Below, piece after piece: positions 15,030 through 21,965 of a stretch of 27,642 bases of DNA. The stretch's first letter is position 1, and each line of letters begins with the position of its first letter. The stretch is taken from contig CAZMSD010000046.1 in the NCBI GenBank assembly GCA_964568855.1, positions 1 through 27,642 on the forward strand, in the 5' to 3' direction. This stretch comes from CAZMSD01 sp964568855 (GTDB lineage Bacteria > CAIWAD01). A program made the translations under genes and the position numbers. The notes under the pieces are model-generated. The model saw only the letters and a list, made by a program, of their open reading frames with translations, was not told where the DNA came from and made no database searches.

Positions 15030-16342
15030 AAGTGCTGTCCCTTGTAAATGTGTATCACGAAACCCTTTCCCGGCGACCAGGCCGCATCCGCGCCGACCAC
15101 GTCCACGAAGGGCGCGTAGATCCTGAGGCCGGCCCCGCCGCCGCCGTGGATCACGCCGTCGCCGCTGAAGACCTTCCGCCAGGAACTCCCCGCGTCGGCG
15201 AAGAGCACCCCGTCCAGGCCGAGATCGATACGCCTGAAGACGAGCCTCCGCTCCAGCAGCGGCACCCGGAATTCAGCGCTGCCCTGCGCCGTGCTCCAGC
15301 CCGGCCAATCGTCGCCGGCGCCCGGGCGCACTCCCTTCGCGCCGCCCAGGTAGCGCTTCATGTAGTCGCCCCGCCGGCCCACCGTGGCTCCTGCGGCGAG
15401 ATTGAGTCCCAGGACCGCGCCCGCCGGCAGGCCGAAGAAGCGGCTGACGCCCGCATCCACCTGGGTGCCCGCAGGCTGGTCTCTTCCGGTCGATCCAAAA
15501 ATGGACACATCCCCGAGGAGATGCCAGCCGCGCCGCGGCTTGATGTGGACATCCGTCGTGTTCAGGTCCAGTCCAATGAGGACCCCCGCGACCACGTCCC
15601 TGCCCGAGGGATTGACCGTGACGCCACCGGCCGGATCCTCCGTGGTCCGCAGGGTGAAGTAGTAGGGAAAGGCGCCGATGCTGAAGGCGCGGTCGAAATA
15701 GTGCCGCAACCCGATGGACGCCTCCCGCGTGATCTTGGTGTAGGCGCCGTCCACGTTTTCCTTCCTGGAGTACTTCACGCGAGCCGAAAACGGGCGCCGG
15801 CGGCCGAAGAACCAGGGTTCCTCGAATTGCAGGATGTAGGCCCTGCGTCCTCCGAACTCCGCCTCGGCGTAGAACTTGCGACCGGTCCCCGCGAGATTGA
15901 GATTCACCAGCCCGGCCCCCAGGATCCAGTCCAGCTTGTCCGTGCTGCCGACGATCGGGTAGGGCAGGTAACGGGGCCTTTCGTTGACCGCGTAGACGAT
16001 GTCCACGCAGCGCGTCGAGGAATCCGGTGATACATTGACGACGATGCGGGCGAAGAGCAGCGTATTCTTTACGGCATTGGCGTCCTCGTCCAGGCTCTCG
16101 TCGCTGTAGGGCGCGCCGGGCAGCAGCTCCAGCTCGCGCAGCAGCACCGTGCTGTCGGTGTCGGTGAGGCCCACGGTCCGGACGCTGCGGACGGGCCAGC
16201 CGCGCCAGAAGTCGTTTTCGCCCCTGAGCTCCGCCGAAGCGGGAGGCCCGCCCGGAGGCGTTGTCCCCGATCCCGCCGAGCTTGCCAGCAGGGATAACGC
16301 CAGCAGAACCGGCGCCGCCTTGCGGAATCGCACCAGGTTCAC
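15026..16342 (-). CDS. Omp85/BamA-superfamily outer-membrane barrel protein with short POTRA region
   Basis: 438 residues, GTG 16342, overlapping the phosphorylase stop as GTGA (16339-16342). A signal peptide (RFRKAAPVLLALSLLASSAG) is followed by a POTRA-like segment (about 50-120: VRTVGLTDTDSTVLLRELEL, SLDEDANAVKNTLLFARIVV). The rest is a surface-antigen D15-type barrel: alternating strands with LNLAGTGRKFYAEAEFGGRR and EEPWFFGRRRPFSARVKY, ending GFVIHIYKGQHF with the terminal Phe expected for insertion by BamA. At 438 residues it is much shorter than BamA and has probably one POTRA, so it is an accessory Omp85 (TamA- or TpsB-like), not the essential BamA. By family, it would insert or export a partner. 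The overlapping downstream propeller/TonB gene is the obvious candidate partner. Confident in superfamily. Confidence 0.88.
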   Translation of the reverse strand: MNLVRFRKAAPVLLALSLLASSAGSGTTPPGGPPASAELRGENDFWRGWPVRSVRTVGLTDTDSTVLLRELELLPGAPYSDESLDEDANAVKNTLLFARIVVNVSPDSSTRCVDIVYAVNERPRYLPYPIVGSTDKLDWILGAGLVNLNLAGTGRKFYAEAEFGGRRAYILQFEEPWFFGRRRPFSARVKYSRKENVDGAYTKITREASIGLRHYFDRAFSIGAFPYYFTLRTTEDPAGGVTVNPSGRDVVAGVLIGLDLNTTDVHIKPRRGWHLLGDVSIFGSTGRDQPAGTQVDAGVSRFFGLPAGAVLGLNLAAGATVGRRGDYMKRYLGGAKGVRPGAGDDWPGWSTAQGSAEFRVPLLERRLVFRRIDLGLDGVLFADAGSSWRKVFSGDGVIHGGGGAGLRIYAPFVDVVGADAAWSPGKGFVIHIYKGQHF

Positions 16343-17181
16343 AACTCGGCCATCAACGCGGCCACCAGGCGGATGAAATCCACCCGGGCGCTCTCCGCCG
16401 CCGTGGTGACTTCCGCATGGTCGAGCCGGTCCTTTCCGATGCCGGCGGCGTAATTCGTGACACAGCTGATGGCGCAGGCCTCCAGGCCAAGGTGGGCCGC
16501 GGCGATCAGCTCGGGGATCGTGCTCATCCCCACCACGCCGGCTCCAAGTCGTTGCAGCATGCGGATCTCGGCGGGAGTCTCGTAGCTGGGTCCCAGCACG
16601 CCTCCCATCACGGTCCCGCGCAGGGGGACGCCCAGCCTGTCCGCCGTCTCGCGCGCAAGGTTGTTCATGAGATCGCTGGTAGGCGTCGACATGTCGGGAA
16701 AACGGGGGCCGAGCCGGTGGTCGTTGGGACCGCGCAGCGGGTTGCGGAAAGTCAGGTTGATCTGGTCCTCGAGCAGCACCAGGTCGCCGGGGTGCAGATC
16801 TCGATCGATGCTGCCCACCGCGTTGGTCAGCAGCACGCGGCCCACTCCCAGCGCCGCCAGCAACCGTATCGGAAAGACCACCTGCTCCTGGCTGTAGCCC
16901 TCGTAGGCATGGACGCGCCCGCGCAGCACCAGCAGGTGCGCGTCCTGCAGGCGCCCGGCGGCCATCCGCCCGGTGTGCCCCTCGACGGTCGCCTCGGGGA
17001 AACCCGGAATCTCGGCATAGGGCAGCTCGAGCCGTCTTTCCAGGCTTTCGGCGAGTAAGCCCAGGCCGCTGCCCAGGATCACCGCCCGCGGCGGCACCTC
17101 GCCCAGCCGCCTGCGGATGAACCCGGCGGCCCGTTCGAGATCAGGCGGAAACCCGCCCCCGGTGGTCCGTGATTCGGCCAT
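16339..17181 (-). CDS. punA: Purine nucleoside phosphorylase (trimeric PNP family)
   Basis: 280 residues from ATG 17181; the frame stays open far upstream but only as the complement of the transporter gene. It cleaves purine nucleosides with phosphate to base plus ribose-1-phosphate in the cytoplasm. Motifs of the trimeric family are all present: GSGLG (37-41), GHTG (68-71, phosphate site), RVHAYEGY (89-96), LLTNAVGS, GPSYETPAEIRML, VGMSTIPE and CVTNYAAG, whose Asn is the base-recognition residue in inosine/guanosine-specific enzymes. Length fits the family. It lies 29 bp downstream of the CNT transporter and overlaps the Omp85 gene by four bases, so it is co-expressed with the salvage enzymes. 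Inosine/guanosine preference is inferred from the Asn motif. Very confident. Confidence 0.96.
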   Translation of the reverse strand: MAESRTTGGGFPPDLERAAGFIRRRLGEVPPRAVILGSGLGLLAESLERRLELPYAEIPGFPEATVEGHTGRMAAGRLQDAHLLVLRGRVHAYEGYSQEQVVFPIRLLAALGVGRVLLTNAVGSIDRDLHPGDLVLLEDQINLTFRNPLRGPNDHRLGPRFPDMSTPTSDLMNNLARETADRLGVPLRGTVMGGVLGPSYETPAEIRMLQRLGAGVVGMSTIPELIAAAHLGLEACAISCVTNYAAGIGKDRLDHAEVTTAAESARVDFIRLVAALMAEL

Positions 17182-17210
17182 CAATACTTTCCCGCGCTCT
17201 ACCGGGCAGA

Positions 17211-18524
17211 TCAGTGCATCAGGACCAGGCCCGCCACGCAGGCCGTCAGCCAGCTGGCGATGGCGCCGCCGGCCATCGCCTTCAAGCCCAACCTGGCCAG
17301 ATCGCCGCGCCGGGAGGGCGCCAGAGCCGAGATGCCGCCGATCTGGATCCCGATGGAGCTGAAGTTCGCGAATCCGCAGAGGGCGTAGGTGGCGATCACC
17401 TGGGCCCGCTCGGAGATTACCGCCCCGGCACCGTCGATCATCTTCGAGAGTTCTGCATATCCGACGAACTCGTTGACCGCGACTTTGATCCCCAGCAGGT
17501 TGCCCACTTCCTTGGCGTCGGCCCAGGGCACGCCCATCACGAAGGCCAGCGGCGCCAGCAGCGTGCCGAAGAAAGTGCGCAGGCTGCCGGGCAGGAAACC
17601 GGCGTACTCGCCGTTCTCCTGCAGCGCACCGTCGAACCAGATTCCGTCCACCAGCCGGTCCACGCCGCCCAGCACCCAGTCCACCAGCGCGATCAGGGCG
17701 ATGAAGGAGAGCAGCATGGCGCCCACGTTGACGGCCAATTTCAGACCGTCGGTGGTGCCCTTGGCCGCCGCGTCGATGATGTTGCCCCCGGCGTCGATGG
17801 ACGGCAGCTCCACCTTGCCCGAGGTCAGCGACTGCTCCGTTTCCGGGTGGATGATCTTGCCCACCACCAGCGCGGCCGGCGCGGACATCACAGAGGCCAC
17901 GATCAGGTGTCCGGGATCGATGCCCATGCCGATGTAGCCGGCCAGCACTCCTCCGGCCACCGTGGCGAATCCGCCCACCATCACCGTCAGCAGTTCCGAG
18001 CGCGTCATCGTCTCGAGAAAGGGCCTGATCAGCAGGGGCGCCTCGGTCTGGCCCACGAAGATGTTGGCCGACACCGAGAGCGTCTCCGAGCCGCTGGTTC
18101 CCAAGGCCTTCTGCATCACGCGGGCCAGGAAGCGGACCACGACCTGCATCACGCCCAGGTAATACATGATGGCCATGAAGGCCGAAAAGAAGATGATCGT
18201 CGGCAGGACCTTGAAGGCGAACTGGAAACCGAAACCCGGCCAGGTGCCGCCGTCGGTGAAGAAATGACGCGGGTCGGCCAGGTTGGCGAAAAGGAACTCG
18301 GCCCCCTTGTCGGACAGCGAAAGGAACTGGGCCACCAGGTCCGAGAAGTGGCGGAAGGCCAGCCGTCCGGGCTCCCACCAGAGCAGCAGCACGCCGAAGA
18401 ACAGCTGCATCCCGATTCCCACGGCCACGGTGCGGTAGTTGATCCGCCGCCGGTTGTTCGACAGCAGCCAGGCGATACCCAGTAGGACCGCCATGCCCGC
18501 CAGGCTCATCAAGCGCGCGCCCAT
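17211..18524 (-). CDS. nupC: Concentrative nucleoside transporter (CNT/NupC family)
   Basis: 437 residues, ATG 18524, with GGGAGG upstream; the start overlaps the thymidine kinase stop (TGATG, 18522-18526). It is a polytopic inner-membrane protein with many hydrophobic helices. The CNT signature GTSGSETLSVSANIFVGQ (142-159), extended by TEAPL, carries the Ser and Glu residues used for nucleoside binding, and FEFSSIGIQIGG-like sequence (FANFSSIGIQIGG) appears in the C-terminal half. CNT proteins import nucleosides with sodium or protons. The position between thymidine kinase and purine phosphorylase fits uptake feeding directly into salvage. Length is within the family range. Ion dependence and specificity cannot be read with certainty. 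Confidence 0.95.
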   Translation of the reverse strand: MGARLMSLAGMAVLLGIAWLLSNNRRRINYRTVAVGIGMQLFFGVLLLWWEPGRLAFRHFSDLVAQFLSLSDKGAEFLFANLADPRHFFTDGGTWPGFGFQFAFKVLPTIIFFSAFMAIMYYLGVMQVVVRFLARVMQKALGTSGSETLSVSANIFVGQTEAPLLIRPFLETMTRSELLTVMVGGFATVAGGVLAGYIGMGIDPGHLIVASVMSAPAALVVGKIIHPETEQSLTSGKVELPSIDAGGNIIDAAAKGTTDGLKLAVNVGAMLLSFIALIALVDWVLGGVDRLVDGIWFDGALQENGEYAGFLPGSLRTFFGTLLAPLAFVMGVPWADAKEVGNLLGIKVAVNEFVGYAELSKMIDGAGAVISERAQVIATYALCGFANFSSIGIQIGGISALAPSRRGDLARLGLKAMAGGAIASWLTACVAGLVLMH

Positions 18525-19129
18525 CAGCCCTCCCGTTTCCTGTTTGTGTCACGGAACAGGCCGAGCTGTTCCTCCCGCGGAACGCTGAAACACTTCCTGC
18601 AGCGCGCTTCGTAGACTTCGCCCGCGCCCACCAGGACGCGCTCCCTGTCGAGCGTCTTACGCTGGGAGAAGTTCGCCGGGCTGCCGCAGACGACGCAGAT
18701 GGCCTGGTTCTTGGTGACGAATTCCGCCACGGCCATCAGCTCCGGTATCGGGGGGAAGGGGCACCCGCGGTAATCCATGTCCAGCCCCGCCACGATCACC
18801 CGCCGACCTCCGTCGGCCAGCCTCCGGCAGACGTCCACCAGCTCGTCGTCGAAGAACTGCGCTTCGTCCACGCCGACCACTTCGGCGTCTCCGACGCGCT
18901 CCTCGATCTCGGAGGCCCTGCGTATCACGACGCTGGGAAGGTGCTGCTCGTTGTGGCTGACGATGTCCTCCCGGCTGAAGCGGGCGTCGATCGCCGGCTT
19001 GAAGACCAGCACCCGCTTGCGCGCGATCCGGGCCAGGCGCATGCGACGGATCAGTTCCTCGGTCTTGCCCGAGTACATGCTGCCGCAGATCACCTCGATC
19101 CAGCCGCTGTCGGGATGCATGAAGTTCAC
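18524..19129 (-). CDS. tdk: Thymidine kinase
   Basis: 201 residues, ATG 19129, overlapping the uridine kinase stop as ATGA (19126-19129). It phosphorylates thymidine to dTMP with ATP in the cytoplasm. The P-loop GSMYSGKT (16-23), the catalytic DEAQFF motif (88-93) and the lasso-domain zinc cysteines C145, C148, C177 and C180 are all present, typical of type II (tetrameric) thymidine kinase. Length is standard. With cytidine deaminase and uridine kinase upstream and the nucleoside transporter downstream, it completes a pyrimidine salvage set. Nothing unusual. Confidence 0.96.
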   Translation of the reverse strand: MNFMHPDSGWIEVICGSMYSGKTEELIRRMRLARIARKRVLVFKPAIDARFSREDIVSHNEQHLPSVVIRRASEIEERVGDAEVVGVDEAQFFDDELVDVCRRLADGGRRVIVAGLDMDYRGCPFPPIPELMAVAEFVTKNQAICVVCGSPANFSQRKTLDRERVLVGAGEVYEARCRKCFSVPREEQLGLFRDTNRKREG

Positions 19130-19779
19130 CGGCCGGTCTCCGGCGCGGCGACGGCCCCCAGCAGGGTGGCGATCTTGGTCTGCAGCAGGTCGATGGCCAC
19201 CATGTTCTTGCCGCCCTGCGGCAGGATGATGTCCGCGTGGCGCTTGGAGGGTTCCACGAACTGCATGTGCATCGGCCGGACGACGGTTTCGTACTGCTCC
19301 ATCACGCTGTCCAGGTTGCGTCCCCGCTCCTTCACGTCGCGCCTGAGCCGGCGGATGAAGCGCACATCGCTGTCAGTATCGACGAAGACCTTGATGTCCA
19401 TCATCCTGCGCAACACGGGATGGTGCAGCACGAGGATGCCCTCGAGGATGATCACCACGTGTTCGCCGAGGTGGACGCTCTCGTCGCGGCAACGGGCGTG
19501 CTGGGTGTAGTCATAAACCGGCATCTCGACGGATTCGCCGTTCAGCAGGCGGCGCATGTGATCCAGCAGCAACTCGTAGTCGAAGGCGTCGGGATGATCG
19601 TAGTTGATCCGCAGGCGCTTCTCCATCGTGAGCTCCCAGTTGTCGCGGTAGTAGCTGTCCTGCTCCACCACGACCACCTGCTCGCTGCCCAGACGCTCCA
19701 CGAGGGTGGTGGCGACGAGAGTCTTGCCCGAACCGGTGCCGCCGGCGATACCGATCAGGATGGGTCTGCGCTGGCTCAT
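19126..19779 (-). CDS. udk: Uridine (uridine/cytidine) kinase
   Basis: 217 residues, ATG 19779, overlapping the cytidine deaminase stop as ATGA (19776-19779). The Walker A motif is GGTGSGKT (13-20). The uridine-kinase signature follows: VVVEQDSYYRD with the catalytic Asp, RINYDHPDAFDYELLLDHM and MPVYDYTQHAR. FVDTDSDVRFIRRLRRDV gives the lid-region arginines. It phosphorylates uridine and cytidine to UMP and CMP. The size matches the bacterial enzyme. Embedded in the salvage operon; cytidine can either be deaminated by the gene just upstream or phosphorylated here. Very confident. Confidence 0.96.
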   Translation of the reverse strand: MSQRRPILIGIAGGTGSGKTLVATTLVERLGSEQVVVVEQDSYYRDNWELTMEKRLRINYDHPDAFDYELLLDHMRRLLNGESVEMPVYDYTQHARCRDESVHLGEHVVIILEGILVLHHPVLRRMMDIKVFVDTDSDVRFIRRLRRDVKERGRNLDSVMEQYETVVRPMHMQFVEPSKRHADIILPQGGKNMVAIDLLQTKIATLLGAVAAPETGR

Positions 19780-20180
19780 CTACGGTCCAGGTACTCTCTG
19801 CCGAATCCGAAGGGAAGCAACTCGGCCAGGTCGAGCTGCCGCGCGGCTCGCCGGTTGGCCAGGACCACCCGCAGCCCGGGAGCGTAGTCCGAAAGGAGCT
19901 GCAGGCAGGCGCCGCAGGGCGGACAGGGTTCCGGCGCCCCGGTGACGATGGCGATGCGGGCGAAGGAGCGGAAGCCCTCGGACAGGGCCTTGAACAGGGC
20001 CACGCGCTCCGCGCAGCAGCTCAGCCCATAGGAGGTGGATTCCACGTTGCAGCCGGTGAAGACGCGCCCGTCCTCCGTTTCCAGTGCGGCGCCGACGGCG
20101 AACCCGCTGAATTCCGCGCAGGCCCGTTCGCGAGCGCGCCAGGCCTGCCGGACGAGATCCTCCACGCTGCTTCTGCCCAT
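19776..20180 (-). CDS. cdd: Cytidine deaminase
   Basis: 134 residues from ATG 20180, chosen because GGAGG lies 5 nt upstream and the length then matches the 130-140-aa homotetrameric family; a longer upstream reading adds only low-quality sequence. It hydrolyses cytidine and deoxycytidine to uridine forms. NVESTSYGLSCCAERVALFKA contains the substrate-binding Asn/Glu pair (45-47) and the zinc/proton-shuttle CAE (56-58). PCPPCGAC (85-92) gives the other two zinc cysteines. It starts 68 bp after the AMMECR1 stop and overlaps the uridine kinase start, so deamination and phosphorylation are coupled. Confident. Confidence 0.95.
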   Translation of the reverse strand: MGRSSVEDLVRQAWRARERACAEFSGFAVGAALETEDGRVFTGCNVESTSYGLSCCAERVALFKALSEGFRSFARIAIVTGAPEPCPPCGACLQLLSDYAPGLRVVLANRRAARQLDLAELLPFGFGREYLDRR

Positions 20181-20248
20181 CCCAGCCTCCGCGAGAAGAT
20201 ACGAAACGGTCCACAAGCCGTGTCCACGCATCGCCGATGCGCAGCGGC

Positions 20249-20788
20249 CTACCGCAGAATCTGCGCCTCGAAAACCTTGAAGCGGCAGTCCTCCCGCTCC
20301 CAGGCGTCGGACGGCAGGCCCGCCTTCATCGACAGGTGATTCAAGGTCTCTTCGAGCGTCCAGCCCTGTTCGCCCGCCACCTGCGGCAGGAAGACCGAGC
20401 TGCGGCCGCCGCATTCGAGGATGATCCCGTGCCGCCCCAGGCGGATCTCGCGGAAGCCGGCCACGGACTCAGGCGGCGAGAGCACGCTGATCTCGACGCT
20501 GCACTGCTCCCATTCGTCAGGTTTCAGCGGACGGAACCGGGGATCGTCGAAGGCGCTGCTGAGCGCCATGTCGGCGAGGAGTTTTCCCAGCGGCTGGTCG
20601 GACAGGATCTGCCCGATGCAGCCCCGCAGGTGCCCCGCCTTGTGCAGCGTCACGAATACGCCGCAGGGCCGGTCGAAACCGCCGCCCCCGAGTCCGGCGA
20701 TCCGCTCCCCGCCCTCGAGCGCCGTCCGGATCGCCTCGCGCACGTGCTCCAGTGCCATGCGCCCTTCTTCCTCGCCAAGCACCTGCAT
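20249..20788 (-). CDS. AMMECR1-domain protein (AmmeMemoRadiSam protein A family)
   Basis: 179 residues, ATG 20788, four bases after the upstream aminotransferase stop. The family hallmark LRGCIG lies at 54-59, preceded by GVFVTLHKAG and followed by DDPRFRPLKPDEWEQCSVEI and LGRHGIILECGGRSSVFLPQ, all typical of AMMECR1. Its biochemical function is not settled. In many bacteria it is encoded with a Memo protein and a radical SAM enzyme (the AmmeMemoRadiSam set); neither is here. Its place between a class V aminotransferase and cytidine deaminase is therefore unusual. No signal or membrane segment, so cytoplasmic. Confident in family, no function claimed. Confidence 0.92.
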   Translation of the reverse strand: MQVLGEEEGRMALEHVREAIRTALEGGERIAGLGGGGFDRPCGVFVTLHKAGHLRGCIGQILSDQPLGKLLADMALSSAFDDPRFRPLKPDEWEQCSVEISVLSPPESVAGFREIRLGRHGIILECGGRSSVFLPQVAGEQGWTLEETLNHLSMKAGLPSDAWEREDCRFKVFEAQILR

Positions 20789-20792
20789 GTCT

Positions 20793-21965
20793 TCATCCCC
20801 GGGAAATCAGCAGTCCGTCGATCTCGTTCATCAGGATCTCCAGGTCCTCCGGCCGGTGGGCCGGGAAACTGGCGATCCGGAAACCGGCGCCGGCCATGGA
20901 TCCGTATCCGGCGCCCAGCAGGAAGCCGCGCCGCCTGAGCCCGTCGAGCAGCCCGCCGCACTCGCCGCCGTCCCTGCGGCGGGCGGCCACAACCGTCAGG
21001 GAGCGGTCGGCGGGATCGGGAACCTGCGGTTCCAGCATCGGGTGGCTATCGAGCCAGTCGTAGAGCGTCTCCGCTCTCAGCCGTGTAACACGCTGGATCT
21101 CGTCCATGCCGACTTCGGCCAGCCGCCGGCAGGCCGCTTCCAGCAGGACCACGCCCAGCACGTTGGGCGTGCAGGGCGCCTGGAACAGGGCCGCGTGTTC
21201 CGCCATGCGCGGAAACGAGAACCAGCAGCCCGTGTCGCATCCTTCGGCGGCGAGCTCTTCGGATCTGGCAAAGGCCCGGGGCGAAACCAGCAGGACGGCG
21301 TGCCCCGGAGGGCAGCCGAAAGCCTTCTGCACGCCGAAGAGCCAGAGATCCGCGCGTTCCAGCGGCAGGGGCAGGGCGCCCGCCGAGGAGACGCAATCCA
21401 CCAGCCGCAGCGGATCGTGCTCGTCCGGCGGCGGCAGGTCCTCCAGCGGCAGGGCGCAGCCCGTGGCGGTTTCGTTGTGCGTCAACAGCCAGGCTTCCGT
21501 CTCGCGCCAGTGATCCGCAGCGAAGTAACTCGCCATCGCCGCCCGCAATTCCCGCCGCGTATCACGGCCGGTCAGATGCGAGGGCAGGGAACTGCCGGGC
21601 GGCAGGTTGACGCGCCGGACGTCGCGCCCGCAGAGTTCGGCGATGCGGGCGAAGCGCTCGGAGAAAGCGCCGTAGACCAGGGCGCCGGCCCTTTCCCGCG
21701 TCAGGTTGCGCAGGCCCAGCTCCATGGCGTAGCTGGAACTGGACACCAGGAAGATGCGCCAGTCCCCGGGGACGTCCAGCAGCTCGCGCAGGCGTCCATC
21801 CAGGCGGCGCATAAGCTCCATGTAATCCGGCGAGCGGTGACTCCAGCTCGCGGCGCCGTCGCGGAAGGCCTCCGCGGCGGCCTGCTCGAGACCCGGGAGG
21901 ATCCGGGAGGGGCCGGGCATGAAGTTGAAGTGCAACTCCTTTTTCAAGGTCCGGCGGACTCCCAT
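20793..21965 (-). CDS. Class V PLP aminotransferase, SerC-like
   Basis: 390 residues from ATG 21965. TTG 21947 is an alternative that overlaps the 5'-nucleotidase stop as TTGA and would give MKKELHFNFMPG. The start FNFMPGPS (13-20) and SHRSPDY (42-48) are the phosphoserine-aminotransferase pattern. VSSSSYAMELGLRN forms the PLP phosphate region, THNETATG (162-169) and VDCVSSAGA (189-197, with PLP-pairing Asp190) follow, and the Schiff-base lysine is Lys214 in FGVQKAFG. Length is near that of SerC (about 360). It could make phosphoserine (and the analogous vitamin B6 intermediate) or be an alanine-glyoxylate type enzyme; no serA or serB lies nearby to decide. Cytoplasmic. Confident in fold and cofactor. 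Confidence 0.88.
   Translation of the reverse strand: MGVRRTLKKELHFNFMPGPSRILPGLEQAAAEAFRDGAASWSHRSPDYMELMRRLDGRLRELLDVPGDWRIFLVSSSSYAMELGLRNLTRERAGALVYGAFSERFARIAELCGRDVRRVNLPPGSSLPSHLTGRDTRRELRAAMASYFAADHWRETEAWLLTHNETATGCALPLEDLPPPDEHDPLRLVDCVSSAGALPLPLERADLWLFGVQKAFGCPPGHAVLLVSPRAFARSEELAAEGCDTGCWFSFPRMAEHAALFQAPCTPNVLGVVLLEAACRRLAEVGMDEIQRVTRLRAETLYDWLDSHPMLEPQVPDPADRSLTVVAARRRDGGECGGLLDGLRRRGFLLGAGYGSMAGAGFRIASFPAHRPEDLEILMNEIDGLLISRG

Noticed and set aside
17182..18552. The purine phosphorylase frame stays open upstream across the whole transporter gene
   Set aside because: The upstream part is low-complexity Arg/Gly-rich translation of nupC in another frame. ATG 17181 fits the family start.
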